Both the position numbers and the translations under genes were made by a program. Of a stretch of DNA of 64,000 bases, positions 8,518 through 17,632 are shown one piece after another. How positions within the stretch are numbered: the stretch's first letter is position 1; each line of letters begins with the position of its first letter. The DNA comes from VGNY01 sp964549635 (lineage in GTDB: Bacteria; Chloroflexota; Dehalococcoidia; GIF9; UBA5629). A model generated the notes under the pieces. The model ran no database searches. It was given only the letters and a program-made list of their open reading frames with translations, and was not told the origin of the DNA. The stretch covers positions 1 to 64,000 of the forward strand of contig CAZJVJ010000001.1 of the NCBI GenBank assembly GCA_964549635.1, written 5' to 3'.

Positions 8518-9516
8518 CTAACCAGCTACCAGCTCCTTAATTTTCTCAGTGAAGGCGGGGAGAACCTGTTTCCAGTCGCCCACCACTCCAAAGCGGGCTT
8601 CTTTAAATATGTTAGCTTCAGGGTCTTTGTTGATGGCCACTATATTCTTAGCGCCAGAACACCCGGCTATATGCTGGCTGGCTCCGGAAATAGCCACTGC
8701 GATGTAGAGCTCAGGGGTGACAATCTTCCCGGTGAGGCCGATCTGCAGCGTGTCAGGCACCCACTTGTTATCGCACGGTGGCCTGGAGGCACCCACCGCT
8801 CCCTTTAACACCTTGGCCAGCTCTTCAAGTTGCTTGAAACCCTCCGGCCCACCAACACCTCTCCCACCAGCCACCACCACCTGAGCATCTTCTAGCTTTA
8901 TCCCGACTACTTCCTCTTTTACCGTGTCCAGTACCTTTGTCCTTATCTTCGCCGGATCCAGTTCAACTTTGACAGGTATAATCTCACCTTTTCTTGACTC
9001 GTCAGGCGCCAGCGGCGACATAGCCTTCTGCCTTACCGTTGCCATCTGGGGCATGGCTTCCAAGATAAAGGTAGCCCTAGCGTTACCGCCATAAACGGGC
9101 CTGGTTTGCCGCAACAACTTTGTTTCTGGGTCAATACCGAGCTCAATGCAGTCCATAGACAGGCCAACGCCTAACCTAAAGGCCAATCTAGGTGCTAAAT
9201 CACGCCCCACAGACGTTTGCCCCAGAAGTAAAATCCGTGGTAAAACATCTTTAACCACTTTTTCCATCACGGCTACATAAGAGTCTGTCTGATACTCCTT
9301 TAACAGCGCATCTTCAACAGTGTACACTTTGTCAGCGCCATAGATGATAGCACTCTTGGCTGCTTCACCCAACTTATCGCCCGCCAGCACACAGAACAAC
9401 TCCTCTTTCAGCTGATCAGCGAGCTGCCGTCCACATCCTAACAGCTCAGTAGTGATCGAAGATAGCTTCCCATCCAGAATTTCACCATAGACCATAACAC
9501 CTTTATATTCAGCCAT
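8518..9516 (-). CDS. etfA: Electron transfer flavoprotein alpha subunit
   Basis: 332 residues. The C-terminal FAD domain is clear: GLTGKIVTPELYIAVAISGA, then QHIAGCSGAKNIVAINKDP and the ending EARFGVVGDW. The protein forms a heterodimer with EtfB and carries electrons from acyl-CoA dehydrogenases to the membrane quinone pool or, in bifurcating types, between several partners. It lies 34 bp downstream of etfB on the same strand. Confidence 0.96.
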   Translation of the reverse strand: MAEYKGVMVYGEILDGKLSSITTELLGCGRQLADQLKEELFCVLAGDKLGEAAKSAIIYGADKVYTVEDALLKEYQTDSYVAVMEKVVKDVLPRILLLGQTSVGRDLAPRLAFRLGVGLSMDCIELGIDPETKLLRQTRPVYGGNARATFILEAMPQMATVRQKAMSPLAPDESRKGEIIPVKVELDPAKIRTKVLDTVKEEVVGIKLEDAQVVVAGGRGVGGPEGFKQLEELAKVLKGAVGASRPPCDNKWVPDTLQIGLTGKIVTPELYIAVAISGASQHIAGCSGAKNIVAINKDPEANIFKEARFGVVGDWKQVLPAFTEKIKELVAG

Positions 9517-9550
9517 TATAACCTCCTGTGGTTAAATCTTATTACCCTGT

Positions 9551-10357
9551 TTAGATTATCTTCGCCTCTCTGAGCCTCACGGCCAGTTTGGCGCCGGCCT
9601 CTGCCGGACTATCTGCCTCTATCACCTCGCACTTGCCCTCTTTAACCGGCTGGAACAACTTAACAAGCTTGCTCCGTCGGCCAGCAGCACCTACCTGCGA
9701 GGGCTCAAGCCCGATATCAGCCGGTTTCCAGACTATCGGTTGTTTCTTGGCTGCCGCCATAATCCCCTTAAGCGTGGCATACCGGGCCTCACCAAGCTCA
9801 TTGCTCACGGTTATTAAAGCGGGGAGCGTTACCTCAATAATCTGATAACCATCAGCGATAACGCGTTCTACCCTAGCCTTGCCATCGACAACTTCTACCT
9901 TCTTCGCCACCGTAACGCTAGGTATACCCAGTATCTCAGCAATACCAGAACCTACCTGCCCGTTATCCCAGTCTGCTGCCTGACGACCGCAGAAAATTAG
10001 GTCAAACTGCCCGATCTTTTTGATCGCCATAGCCAAAGCATACGCAGTAGACCAGCTATCACCACCCTCAAAGGCTTCGTCTTCAAGCAAAATCAGTTCA
10101 TCAGCACCCATGGACAGGGGTTTTTTGACAACATCACGGAGCAAATTATTGCCCAAACTTAGAACCGTAATCTTACCTCCTATCGCATCTTTAATACGGA
10201 GCGCTGCTTCAACAGCCTGCTCATCAAAGGGACTGATGACCGGTGGCACTCCCGGAGGTGGAATTACCTTGTTAGTAGTCGGATCGATTTTAAAACTTGC
10301 AGGTGGTGCTTCAGGGTCAAGCACCTGTTTACAACAAACAATCATGTTTACGGGCAC
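9551..10357 (-). CDS. etfB: Electron transfer flavoprotein beta subunit
   Basis: 268 residues, starting with GTG (a possible ATG is four codons further in). N-terminal MIVCCKQVLDPEAPP and the nucleotide-binding loop FCGRQAADWDNGQVGSGIAE are family signatures, followed by LPALITVSNELGEARYATLKGIM. It forms the etfBA operon with the gene downstream. Partner dehydrogenases such as that at 1214-2377 are in the same neighbourhood. Confidence 0.96.
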   Translation of the reverse strand: MPVNMIVCCKQVLDPEAPPASFKIDPTTNKVIPPPGVPPVISPFDEQAVEAALRIKDAIGGKITVLSLGNNLLRDVVKKPLSMGADELILLEDEAFEGGDSWSTAYALAMAIKKIGQFDLIFCGRQAADWDNGQVGSGIAEILGIPSVTVAKKVEVVDGKARVERVIADGYQIIEVTLPALITVSNELGEARYATLKGIMAAAKKQPIVWKPADIGLEPSQVGAAGRRSKLVKLFQPVKEGKCEVIEADSPAEAGAKLAVRLREAKII

Positions 10358-10417
10358 TTTTTCCCTCCTTCTTTAATTTACATCAAATTTTGGGCCATCT
10401 AATCCAGCCAACCGCAT

Positions 10418-10446
10418 ACTTTAAGGCAAATTTCATATTTTGTCAA
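10418..10446 (-). promoter_or_regulatory. Promoter of etfBA
   Basis: On the minus strand: TTGACA (complement of 10441-10446), 17-bp spacer, TAAAGT (complement of 10418-10423), about 60 bp before the etfB start. Confidence 0.6.
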
Positions 10447-10472
10447 ATAAAGTACCTTACGTGGATTCCCTA

Positions 10473-11348
10473 CTAATTATCACTAAAAACAACCTTTACT
10501 ACCCTATCTATTCCGCTCAAATCGGGAATGAGCTCACATTTGACCTTTTTGAAATAACCACGTACTTTTGACACCACCTCCTTTTCCTGCCCTCGGCCTA
10601 TTTCCAGCAAAAAACAACCTCTGGGGCTTATTTTTTCACCTGCCTGTTCTAAAAGTTGGCATATGAGATCAAGGCCGCTGCTACCACCATTCAGCGCTAT
10701 CTTCGGTTCATATCCAACTATCTCTGGACTCAAACCTGGCAGCTCCGAACTCTTGATATACGGCAGGTTAGCGACTATTATATCCACCGGCTCCGGTACA
10801 GGCTCCAATAGATTGCCATGCAGAATGGTTACCTGCCCTGTGGCTCTGTGATAGTGGCAATTCAATCGAGCAACCTCAAGGGCTGCAGCAGAGATGTCCG
10901 TGGCATACACTTTACACTCTGGTAGATTTATGGCAAGGCTTATGGCAATAGCACCGCAGCCAGTGCCCACATCAGCGATAAGAATAGGCCTCGACTGAGA
11001 AAACACCCGACCAGCATTTTCCCTCACAAATGCCAGAGCGGAATCAACAAGAACCTCTGTCTCCGGTCGAGGAATAAGAACGCGGCAATCAACATAAAAA
11101 TCGAGTCCGTAGAATTCTTTACAGTTTACAATATAGGCAGATGGCTCCCGGCGAAGACGACGTTCAATGAGTAATTCCAGCTCACTCTTTTGTTCCGGGC
11201 TCAAAATCTTATCTAACTGAGCATATATTTGTGCCGGCGAGAGTTTGAGTATATGACCCAGCAGAATTCTGGCTTCAATATGGCTGTCCTCTATGCCATT
11301 GATCTCCAAGAGGCGAGTAGACTGTTGAAGCGCTTGTGCCAATGTCAT
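10473..11348 (-). CDS. prmC: Release factor glutamine methyltransferase
   Basis: 291 residues, normal PrmC/HemK length. It uses SAM to methylate the Gln of the GGQ motif of release factors. The N-terminal helical domain (residues about 1-90) is followed by the SAM-binding motif ADVGTGCGAIAISLA. The catalytic NPPY motif appears as NLPY (in IIVANLPYIKSSE), with Leu replacing the first Pro. The start overlaps the stop of prfA by 4 bp, the classical prfA-prmC coupling, which supports the assignment despite the changed motif. Confidence 0.93.
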   Translation of the reverse strand: MTLAQALQQSTRLLEINGIEDSHIEARILLGHILKLSPAQIYAQLDKILSPEQKSELELLIERRLRREPSAYIVNCKEFYGLDFYVDCRVLIPRPETEVLVDSALAFVRENAGRVFSQSRPILIADVGTGCGAIAISLAINLPECKVYATDISAAALEVARLNCHYHRATGQVTILHGNLLEPVPEPVDIIVANLPYIKSSELPGLSPEIVGYEPKIALNGGSSGLDLICQLLEQAGEKISPRGCFLLEIGRGQEKEVVSKVRGYFKKVKCELIPDLSGIDRVVKVVFSDN

Positions 11349-12415
11349 AGCTCAGCTCTTGCTAATTGCTTAACTTGCTCATCAGTGACCAAAGCTTCGA
11401 TGAGTTCATCCAGTTCACCATCAAGAATCCGGGGCAGATTGTGAAGGGTGAGGCCTATTCGATGGTCAGTAACCCTATCTTGTGGGAAATTATATGTTCT
11501 GATTTTTTCAGCCCGTTCCCCGCTACCTATTTGAGAACGCCGCTCTTCAGTTATCTCCTCAAGCTGTTTACGCTGTTCCTTATCCAGCAGGCGAGCTCGT
11601 AGCACAGCCATCGCCTTCATCCTGTTTCTAAGCTGAGACCGCTCGTCCTGGCAGGTAGCCACTATGCCTGTTGGCAAGTGAATAATGCGAACTGCTGTGG
11701 TAACCTTGTTCACATTTTGCCCACCAGCCCCACCACTGCGGAAAAAATCTATCCGAAGGTCTTCAGGTTTGATATTTACCTCCACCTCTTCAGCTTCCGG
11801 AAGGACTGCTACAGTAGCTGTGGAGGTATGAATGCGCCCCGAAGCCTCGGTTACAGGTACACGCTGCACACGATGAACACCACGCTCGTACTTCAGCCGA
11901 CTGAAGGCACCTTTACCCTTGATCTCAAAAACTACTTCCTTAAAGCCGCCAAGTTCCGTTCGACTACAGTCGATAATTTCAACTTGCCAGCCCTTACTCT
12001 GGGCGTAGCGACTGTACATGCGGAAAAGGTCAGCAGCAAACAGTGATGCTTCTTCGCCACCGGTCCCAGCCCGTATCTCCATGATAACATCTTTTTCATC
12101 GTTAACATCCTTTGGTAGCAAGGACAACTTTAACTCATGAAGCACAGTCTCCTGCTGCTTTTTCAGTTTGCCTATTTCCTCCTTCACCAAAGCCACCATC
12201 TCTGGCTCAAGTCCATCATCGAGCAACGTCTGAGTTTCCTGCAATGTTTTCGTAACTGCCTTGTACTGGCGGTACTTCGCCACTATATTATCAAGGTTCG
12301 CCTGTTCCTGGGCCAACGATTGTAAGCGTGATGGATTTAAGGCTACCTCCGGCTGAGCTATCAGCTCGTTCAGCTCCTCATAGCGCCTTTCCATAGATTC
12401 CAATCTATCAAGCAT
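11345..12415 (-). CDS. prfA: Peptide chain release factor 1
   Basis: 356 residues, full length. It recognises UAA/UAG stop codons and triggers peptide release. The GGQ motif is in RSGGAGGQNVNKV, the region for codon recognition is present, and the family signature SGERAEKIRTYNFPQDRVTDHR-like segment follows. Its substrate-modifying enzyme prmC is translationally coupled downstream. The promoter is in the divergent gap shared with the TetR regulator. Confidence 0.97.
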   Translation of the reverse strand: MLDRLESMERRYEELNELIAQPEVALNPSRLQSLAQEQANLDNIVAKYRQYKAVTKTLQETQTLLDDGLEPEMVALVKEEIGKLKKQQETVLHELKLSLLPKDVNDEKDVIMEIRAGTGGEEASLFAADLFRMYSRYAQSKGWQVEIIDCSRTELGGFKEVVFEIKGKGAFSRLKYERGVHRVQRVPVTEASGRIHTSTATVAVLPEAEEVEVNIKPEDLRIDFFRSGGAGGQNVNKVTTAVRIIHLPTGIVATCQDERSQLRNRMKAMAVLRARLLDKEQRKQLEEITEERRSQIGSGERAEKIRTYNFPQDRVTDHRIGLTLHNLPRILDGELDELIEALVTDEQVKQLARAEL

Positions 12416-12433
12416 GTCTACGCCCTCAAGAAA

Positions 12434-12462
12434 ATTATATCACAGCTTCAAAAAGATGACAC
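12434..12462 (-). promoter_or_regulatory. Promoter of prfA-prmC
   Basis: On the minus strand: GTGTCA (complement of 12457-12462), 17-bp spacer, TATAAT (complement of 12434-12439), about 19 bp before the prfA ATG. Its -35 box abuts that of the divergent tetR promoter. Confidence 0.6.
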
Positions 12463-12491
12463 TTGACAGGACTTATTTAAGGCATTATAGT
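12463..12491 (+). promoter_or_regulatory. Strong promoter of the TetR-led catabolic island
   Basis: TTGACA (12463-12468), 17-bp spacer, TATAGT (12486-12491), almost consensus. It is followed directly by an inverted repeat that may be the operator. Confidence 0.75.
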
Positions 12492-12502
12492 AATGTAGCC
12501 GC

Positions 12503-12521
12503 TGCTATTATTTTTATAGCA
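12503..12521. promoter_or_regulatory. Candidate TetR operator
   Basis: Inverted repeat TGCTAT-N7-ATAGCA just downstream of the -10 box (12486-12491) and upstream of the TetR gene start at 12545. The position would let the repressor block its own transcription. Outer GTAAT/ATTAC bases are less symmetric. Confidence 0.4.
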
Positions 12522-12544
12522 ATTACTAACCATAAGCCAAGACC

Positions 12545-13162
12545 ATGACCGTCAAAAATATTGTGCGAAGAACGAAAACGAAATATCTGGATTATGAACT
12601 GCGTCACCAGAGGATACTTGATGCCGCCTTCCGGCTGTTCAATGCCAAAGGGTATAAGACGACTACCACAGCTGAATTGGCTGCAGAGGCCGGTGTCTCC
12701 GAGCCGGTGCTGTATCAGCACTTTGAGAGCAAAAAGCATTTGTTCATCGAATGCTTCCAGTCAATTAAGAGAGAACTGGTTTCAGGATACAAAAAGGTTG
12801 AGGCCAGGTATCCTGATGATGAAATCAATTACATCAGGGGTGTAATAGAGGTATACCTGGATTTTGTGATAAAGAACCCGCATAAATCTATGTTCCTCAT
12901 ACACATGTTCAGCTACACGGATGAACCTGAATTTCATATCTTATTTAAGAAATTTATGGATAGGTGCATAAGCAGAATAGAACGGGAAATACACAAGGCA
13001 AAACAAAAAGGCACGATTAAGAACCCCCTGGATTCCAGGTTTCTCGCGGGGATCCTAGTAGTCCAGCATTTCACAGCGGTGCTCCCCAGAAACTACATCG
13101 ACCCTGAGCTATTTGACAAGCAGAACTTACTTGAAGTGTTCCTGAAAATGTTGAAAGGCTGA
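12545..13162 (+). CDS. TetR/AcrR-family regulator of the catabolic island
   Basis: 205 residues. The N-terminal HTH is clear (RILDAAFRLFNAKGYKTTTT, AELAAEAGVSEPVLYQHFES, residues about 21-66), followed by a helical ligand-binding domain with no recognisable specificity. It is the first gene of a same-strand run, 28 bp before the MmgE/PrpD gene. TetR regulators in front of acyl-CoA gene sets commonly sense an acyl-CoA; that is the likely role here, by inference. A candidate operator lies in its leader. Confidence 0.9.
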   Translation: MTVKNIVRRTKTKYLDYELRHQRILDAAFRLFNAKGYKTTTTAELAAEAGVSEPVLYQHFESKKHLFIECFQSIKRELVSGYKKVEARYPDDEINYIRGVIEVYLDFVIKNPHKSMFLIHMFSYTDEPEFHILFKKFMDRCISRIEREIHKAKQKGTIKNPLDSRFLAGILVVQHFTAVLPRNYIDPELFDKQNLLEVFLKMLKG

Positions 13163-13190
13163 AACGACAGCTTGAAGGAGGGTCAATAAA

Positions 13191-14528
13191 GTGAGCGCCA
13201 CGAAAAGACTTGCAGACTTCATATGCAATCTGAACTATAACGATATCTCCAGGGATGCGATAGCCAAGGCCAAGTTATGCTTGCTGGACTGGTTGGGGGT
13301 GACAGTGGGGGGGTATATAAGCGGGCAAAACGATATGGACTCTATGATCAAAGCTCTATCACCCTTCTTCGGTCGACCACAGGCAACTGTGATAACCAGA
13401 AACAGCAAAATAGACGTTGTTAATGCAGCCTTGATTAATGGGACGGCTTCCCACTTTCTGGACTACGATGATGTGCATATGGGGATGATAGGACATCCAA
13501 CCGTGCCAGTCGTACCTGCTGCCTTAGCCATAGGAGAACATCGTAATAGCAGCGGCAAGAAACTAATAGAGGCGATAGTAGCCGGAATAGAGGCTGAGTG
13601 CCGTATTGGCGAGGCGGTAAATCCGGAGCATTATGCGGCAGGCTGGCATGCCACAGCTACCCTGGGCTGTTTTGGTGCCTGTGCTGCAGTGGCCAAATTG
13701 ATCGGCTTGAGCCCCGATCAGTCCATCTCTGCCCTTGGCATTGCTGGAACCCAGGCATTTGGCCTGCAGCAGTCTTTTGGCACCATGTGCAAACCATTCC
13801 ATGCCGGGAAGGCCGCCAGCAATGGAATCATCGCTGCAGTCCTGGCAGAAAATGGTTTCACAGCGCCACAGCAAATACTTGAGGGTCAAGCCGGCTTTGG
13901 CAGAGCTTTCTCGCAGAAGTTCGACGAGTCAAAGATAAACAATTTCGGTCAACCTTTCCAAATTGAGGGTGTTGTCTACAAGCGCTATGCCTCCTGTTAC
14001 CTAACGCACCCCATTATCAAGTGCATGTTAGAGATCAGGGAGAAATACCAGCCGGTAATAACTAAAGTAGATGGCATAGAGGTGAAAACAAGTTCAGCCG
14101 CTGCCACCGTCGCTGGTAAGCCACAGCCCCAGACAGGGCTTGAAGGTAAATTCAGCATCAAATACTGCGCCGCGTTAGCCTTGCTGAAAGGCAGAGCTGT
14201 AGACTCCGATTTCACCGACGAAGCAGTCGAAGAACCAGATATAAGAAACATGATGTCTAAGATCACAGTGCAATCAGAAGAATCCCTTTTGCCGACGGAA
14301 ACAGAAATCAGGATCAAAATGAACGACGGGACGCAAATTGCGGAAAGGCTTGAACTTTCAAGTAAGGACAGGTCCATATCCATAGCGGAGTGGCAAGCGA
14401 CATTGAAGGCAAAAGCTGCTGATTTGCTCAAGACAGCCTTTTCCCCTGCAAAAGTGGACAAAATTATCCACGCCATAGAGAGTCTGGAGGACGTAGGGAA
14501 TGTTAAGCAGATTACAAAACTGCTTTGA
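13191..14528 (+). CDS. MmgE/PrpD-family protein
   Basis: 445 residues, normal length for the 2-methylcitrate dehydratase/iminodisuccinate epimerase/cis-aconitate decarboxylase superfamily. It has a GTG start with a good AAGGAGGG site. Family segments include LDWLGVTVGG, the SHFLDYDDVHMGMIGHPTVP active-site stretch, AGWHATATLGCFGA and KPFHAGKAASNGI. These enzymes lose or move groups on carboxylic acids. No citrate/methylcitrate synthase is nearby, so a dehydratase or isomerase step on the imported acid is more likely than a methylcitrate cycle. Confidence 0.88.
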   Translation: MSATKRLADFICNLNYNDISRDAIAKAKLCLLDWLGVTVGGYISGQNDMDSMIKALSPFFGRPQATVITRNSKIDVVNAALINGTASHFLDYDDVHMGMIGHPTVPVVPAALAIGEHRNSSGKKLIEAIVAGIEAECRIGEAVNPEHYAAGWHATATLGCFGACAAVAKLIGLSPDQSISALGIAGTQAFGLQQSFGTMCKPFHAGKAASNGIIAAVLAENGFTAPQQILEGQAGFGRAFSQKFDESKINNFGQPFQIEGVVYKRYASCYLTHPIIKCMLEIREKYQPVITKVDGIEVKTSSAAATVAGKPQPQTGLEGKFSIKYCAALALLKGRAVDSDFTDEAVEEPDIRNMMSKITVQSEESLLPTETEIRIKMNDGTQIAERLELSSKDRSISIAEWQATLKAKAADLLKTAFSPAKVDKIIHAIESLEDVGNVKQITKLL

Positions 14529-14578
14529 GCAAGTTGGCAATAAGCTTTTCTGGTTAATTTAAAAAGAAGGGGCTAGTC

Positions 14579-16162
14579 ATGAAACCCAAATATGAATTTG
14601 AAGAAAAAAAGATAGGTAAAAACACAATCAAAGTATACGTCGGCCGACCTAGAACTGTATATGAAATGTTTCGTACCACAGCCCAAAAATATCCGGAACG
14701 TGAGGCAATTAAATACGGTAATACTACTCTAACCTACGCCGAGCTCAGCAAAAAAGTCGATGCCTTGTCTTGCGCCCTTAAAAGAGATTACCACGTGGCT
14801 AAAGGAGATAGAATCGCTGTTTTTCTTAGAAACGATGATTCCTTTCCCCCGGTTTTCCTGGCCATTTCCAAGATTGGAGCTATATCGGTGATACTTAACA
14901 CCCGCCTCAAGAGGCCCGAACTCGAATACCAGATCAACCTTACCCAACCAGCAGTAACCATCGTCGATGCTGAGATATGGGACAAGGAACTGGATAAAAT
15001 GACAAAGCACAAAATAGACAAGGCTCTGTTAAGCCAGATTTGGAACAAAGGAGGCACTTGCCCACGGGTAGCATGTGACGAGGATGATGTTCACACTATT
15101 TTATTTACCTCAGGCACCACTGGAAAGCCAAAAGGGGTTAGAATCATCCACCGCAATTTCATTCACAGCGCTATAAGACTGGAACAATATATGGAGATGC
15201 TTGGGCTGAGCCGACCCGAAGGGGGAAAAACATTAATCGCCGCACCTTTATTTCATGTGATGGCCCTTCAAGAACAACTGGTACCGTGCCTAAAAATGGG
15301 AAATACAGCCGTTCTACTTAGCAGCCTCAGCATCACTGCTTTTCTGGAACTGGTCGAACAGGAGAGGATTGACTTCCTGGTCGGTTCACCAGCAATATAC
15401 AGGATATTGCTCGGCTCGGAAGAGGTCGCAAAATACGATTTAAGCTCGGTCAAAGTAGCTGCCTTTGGCGCCGCACCTATGTCCCCAGATTTGATGGTCG
15501 AAATGCAGAAGGCATTTCCAAATGCCAAATTCTTCAATGGCTTCGGACTAACAGAAGCTTCAGTGTCGCTCGTGGCAATTGACCAAGAATGCATAAAAAA
15601 GCCCACTTCTATAGGACATCCCAGCCTCGGCTGCGAAGCGAAGATCGTCGACGAGAATATGAAAGAAGTACCCACAGGCGTCGTCGGCGAAATCGCTGTT
15701 AAAGGTCCTAACGTGGCTGATGGTTACTACAACAACCCCGAGGAGACCGCAAAATTTTTTAGAAACGGCTGGTTTTTAACCGGAGACCTGGGAAGAGTAG
15801 ACGAGGAGGGATTCTTCTACGTCGTTAGCCGAAAAAAAGACATGATAAACAGAGGCGGCGAAAATGTCTATCCTGTTGAAGTGGAAAACGTAATCTGCAT
15901 GCATCCAAAAGTCCTCGAAGTCGCCGTTTACGGAGCACCTGACAAAGTCATGGGCGAGAAAGTAGCTGCATCCATCGTCCCCGTTCCTGGTACCACTCTT
16001 ACACCAGAGGAGATTAAAGAATTCTGTAGCGATAAGCTTGCCAAATACAAAATCCCGGAATACATCATATTTACAACAGCGCTACCTAAGAACCCGGGGG
16101 GCAAGGTAATTAAAGAGAAGCTCACAGAAGAACTAGCTCATCAAATTAAACAAGGTGCATAA
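14579..16162 (+). CDS. AMP-forming acyl-CoA synthetase
   Basis: 527 residues of the ANL superfamily. The ATP-binding loop is LFTSGTTGKPKGVR, the adenylate motif is FFNGFGLTEAS, the hinge is GWFLTGDLGRVDEEGFFYVV, and the C-terminal catalytic lysine lies in LPKNPGGKVIKEKL. It converts a carboxylic acid plus ATP and CoA to the acyl-CoA and AMP. It lies between the PrpD-like gene and the TRAP transporter, so it probably activates the transported acid. Chain-length specificity is not readable. Confidence 0.93.
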   Translation: MKPKYEFEEKKIGKNTIKVYVGRPRTVYEMFRTTAQKYPEREAIKYGNTTLTYAELSKKVDALSCALKRDYHVAKGDRIAVFLRNDDSFPPVFLAISKIGAISVILNTRLKRPELEYQINLTQPAVTIVDAEIWDKELDKMTKHKIDKALLSQIWNKGGTCPRVACDEDDVHTILFTSGTTGKPKGVRIIHRNFIHSAIRLEQYMEMLGLSRPEGGKTLIAAPLFHVMALQEQLVPCLKMGNTAVLLSSLSITAFLELVEQERIDFLVGSPAIYRILLGSEEVAKYDLSSVKVAAFGAAPMSPDLMVEMQKAFPNAKFFNGFGLTEASVSLVAIDQECIKKPTSIGHPSLGCEAKIVDENMKEVPTGVVGEIAVKGPNVADGYYNNPEETAKFFRNGWFLTGDLGRVDEEGFFYVVSRKKDMINRGGENVYPVEVENVICMHPKVLEVAVYGAPDKVMGEKVAASIVPVPGTTLTPEEIKEFCSDKLAKYKIPEYIIFTTALPKNPGGKVIKEKLTEELAHQIKQGA

Positions 16163-16350
16163 AGGCATCATGTTCTACATATGAAATCACTCCTTAAGGG
16201 CAAATGATAAGAAACGAGCTATCCATTAACAGTCTTGTCCGATGTAACCATTACAGTCGGTTCACGAGTCTGAAATCTTGTGGCTAATGGCTTATATTAG
16301 GTAGAGTTAGAAGCCTTGCACCATTATAAAAAATGAGAAAGGAGAATCAT

Positions 16351-16356
16351 ATGTGA
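16351..16356 (+). other. Minimal start-stop ORF behind a Shine-Dalgarno
   Basis: AAAGGAG (16337-16343) is followed by ATG TGA at 16351-16356, about 50 bp before the dctP start. An alternative reading starts at ATG 16333 and gives a seven-residue peptide ending at the same TGA. It may be chance or a short leader. Confidence 0.2.
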
Positions 16357-16404
16357 ACTCGGCTTTCTACTAGAAATACAAACTAACAAAGGAGGTCAGG
16401 AAAA

Positions 16405-17538
16405 ATGTTTAAATTAGCCAGAACACATCGGCACAGGGTTTTAATGTTTCTTGCTGTCATCCTTGCAGTAGTTCTGGTACTCCCAGCAGCCAACTGTGCC
16501 CCCAAAGCTCCAGAGGGAGCCGTTCCGGTGACAAATGTCAGAATACACAGCCAGATGCCTATAGGACACTATCTCACTGAATCAATTGACTTGTTTATTA
16601 AGGAGGCGGAGGCCAGGAGCAAAGGGACTTTGAAATTTACCCATTATCCGGCTATGCAACTTCACAAAGATATAGAGATGGTTGATGTGCTGCCTAAAGG
16701 AGGGGTGGAAATGGCCCAGATCTCCTCTCTCATGTTTTTAGGCAAAGTACCGGAACTTGGTGCTGTCGCAGCCTTCGGCCTGTACAAAGATTATGACCAT
16801 GCTGTTCGAGCCACCTATGATGTCGAACATGGTGGTGGCTTAACTCCTAAAGTGCTGGAGCCGGGTTTCCAAAAAGCAAATATCAAGTTACTCAGCTACG
16901 TCTGCTACGCCACTTCTTCAATTATTGCCACGACGAAGCCAGTGCACAAGGTTGAGGACTATAAAGGGCTAAGGATAAGGTCTTTGGGTAAAACAGTAAG
17001 CGTGGTAATAGAATCCCTCGGGGCTGCCCCGGTACTGATGAGTGCAGCGGATATGTACATGGGCTTACAGAGAGGCGTCATAGATGGGGTATTGACGGGA
17101 GCAACCAGCATCTATGAACGGAAACTGTATGAAGTGGTGAAACATCTCCAGGACTTCGACCTTTGGATGCCTAGCGCCTTTAGCCTGGCGGCCAACCTTG
17201 ATTTCTGGAACAAACTAGCACCCTCACAACAAAAAGCTATTCTGGAGGCGGCACTCATAGCTGAAACATATTCCACTGAACGTGCCATACAAGGAGAGGC
17301 TGAGGCCCGTAAGGCATTAAAAGATAAGGGAATAGAGGTTTATCGTTTCTCAGGTGCCGAACTTGACAGATTCTACGGAATCGTCCGCCCCGCAATTATA
17401 CAAATGATAAAGAAGGACTATGGTGAGGAAAAGGGAGGTATGATTATAGGAATGATAGAGGCCACAAGGGATGCAAAGACGACTTGGAAGAAGTGCTACG
17501 AAATTAATAACAAGAGGCTAATGGCTGAGATAAAGTAG
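16405..17538 (+). CDS. dctP: TRAP transporter solute-binding protein, DctP family
   Basis: 377 residues. It has a basic N-terminus, a hydrophobic stretch (VLMFLAVILAVVLVLPAANC) and a Cys, consistent with an exported, possibly lipid-anchored protein. The mature part has DctP features: HYPAMQLHKDIEMVD, the carboxylate-binding Arg region GLRIRSLGKTVS, and ADMYMGLQRGVIDGV. It captures an organic acid outside the membrane and delivers it to the permease coded next. A strong AAAGGAGG site precedes the ATG. Confidence 0.93.
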   Translation: MFKLARTHRHRVLMFLAVILAVVLVLPAANCAPKAPEGAVPVTNVRIHSQMPIGHYLTESIDLFIKEAEARSKGTLKFTHYPAMQLHKDIEMVDVLPKGGVEMAQISSLMFLGKVPELGAVAAFGLYKDYDHAVRATYDVEHGGGLTPKVLEPGFQKANIKLLSYVCYATSSIIATTKPVHKVEDYKGLRIRSLGKTVSVVIESLGAAPVLMSAADMYMGLQRGVIDGVLTGATSIYERKLYEVVKHLQDFDLWMPSAFSLAANLDFWNKLAPSQQKAILEAALIAETYSTERAIQGEAEARKALKDKGIEVYRFSGAELDRFYGIVRPAIIQMIKKDYGEEKGGMIIGMIEATRDAKTTWKKCYEINNKRLMAEIK

Positions 17539-17632
17539 CTTTAAACACCGAAATATATTGCCCCAGTTACAATCTAGCATTCTTCAGTCCGAACAGGCAG
17601 GGCCAACTCCATCAAATTAGGAGACGTAACTA

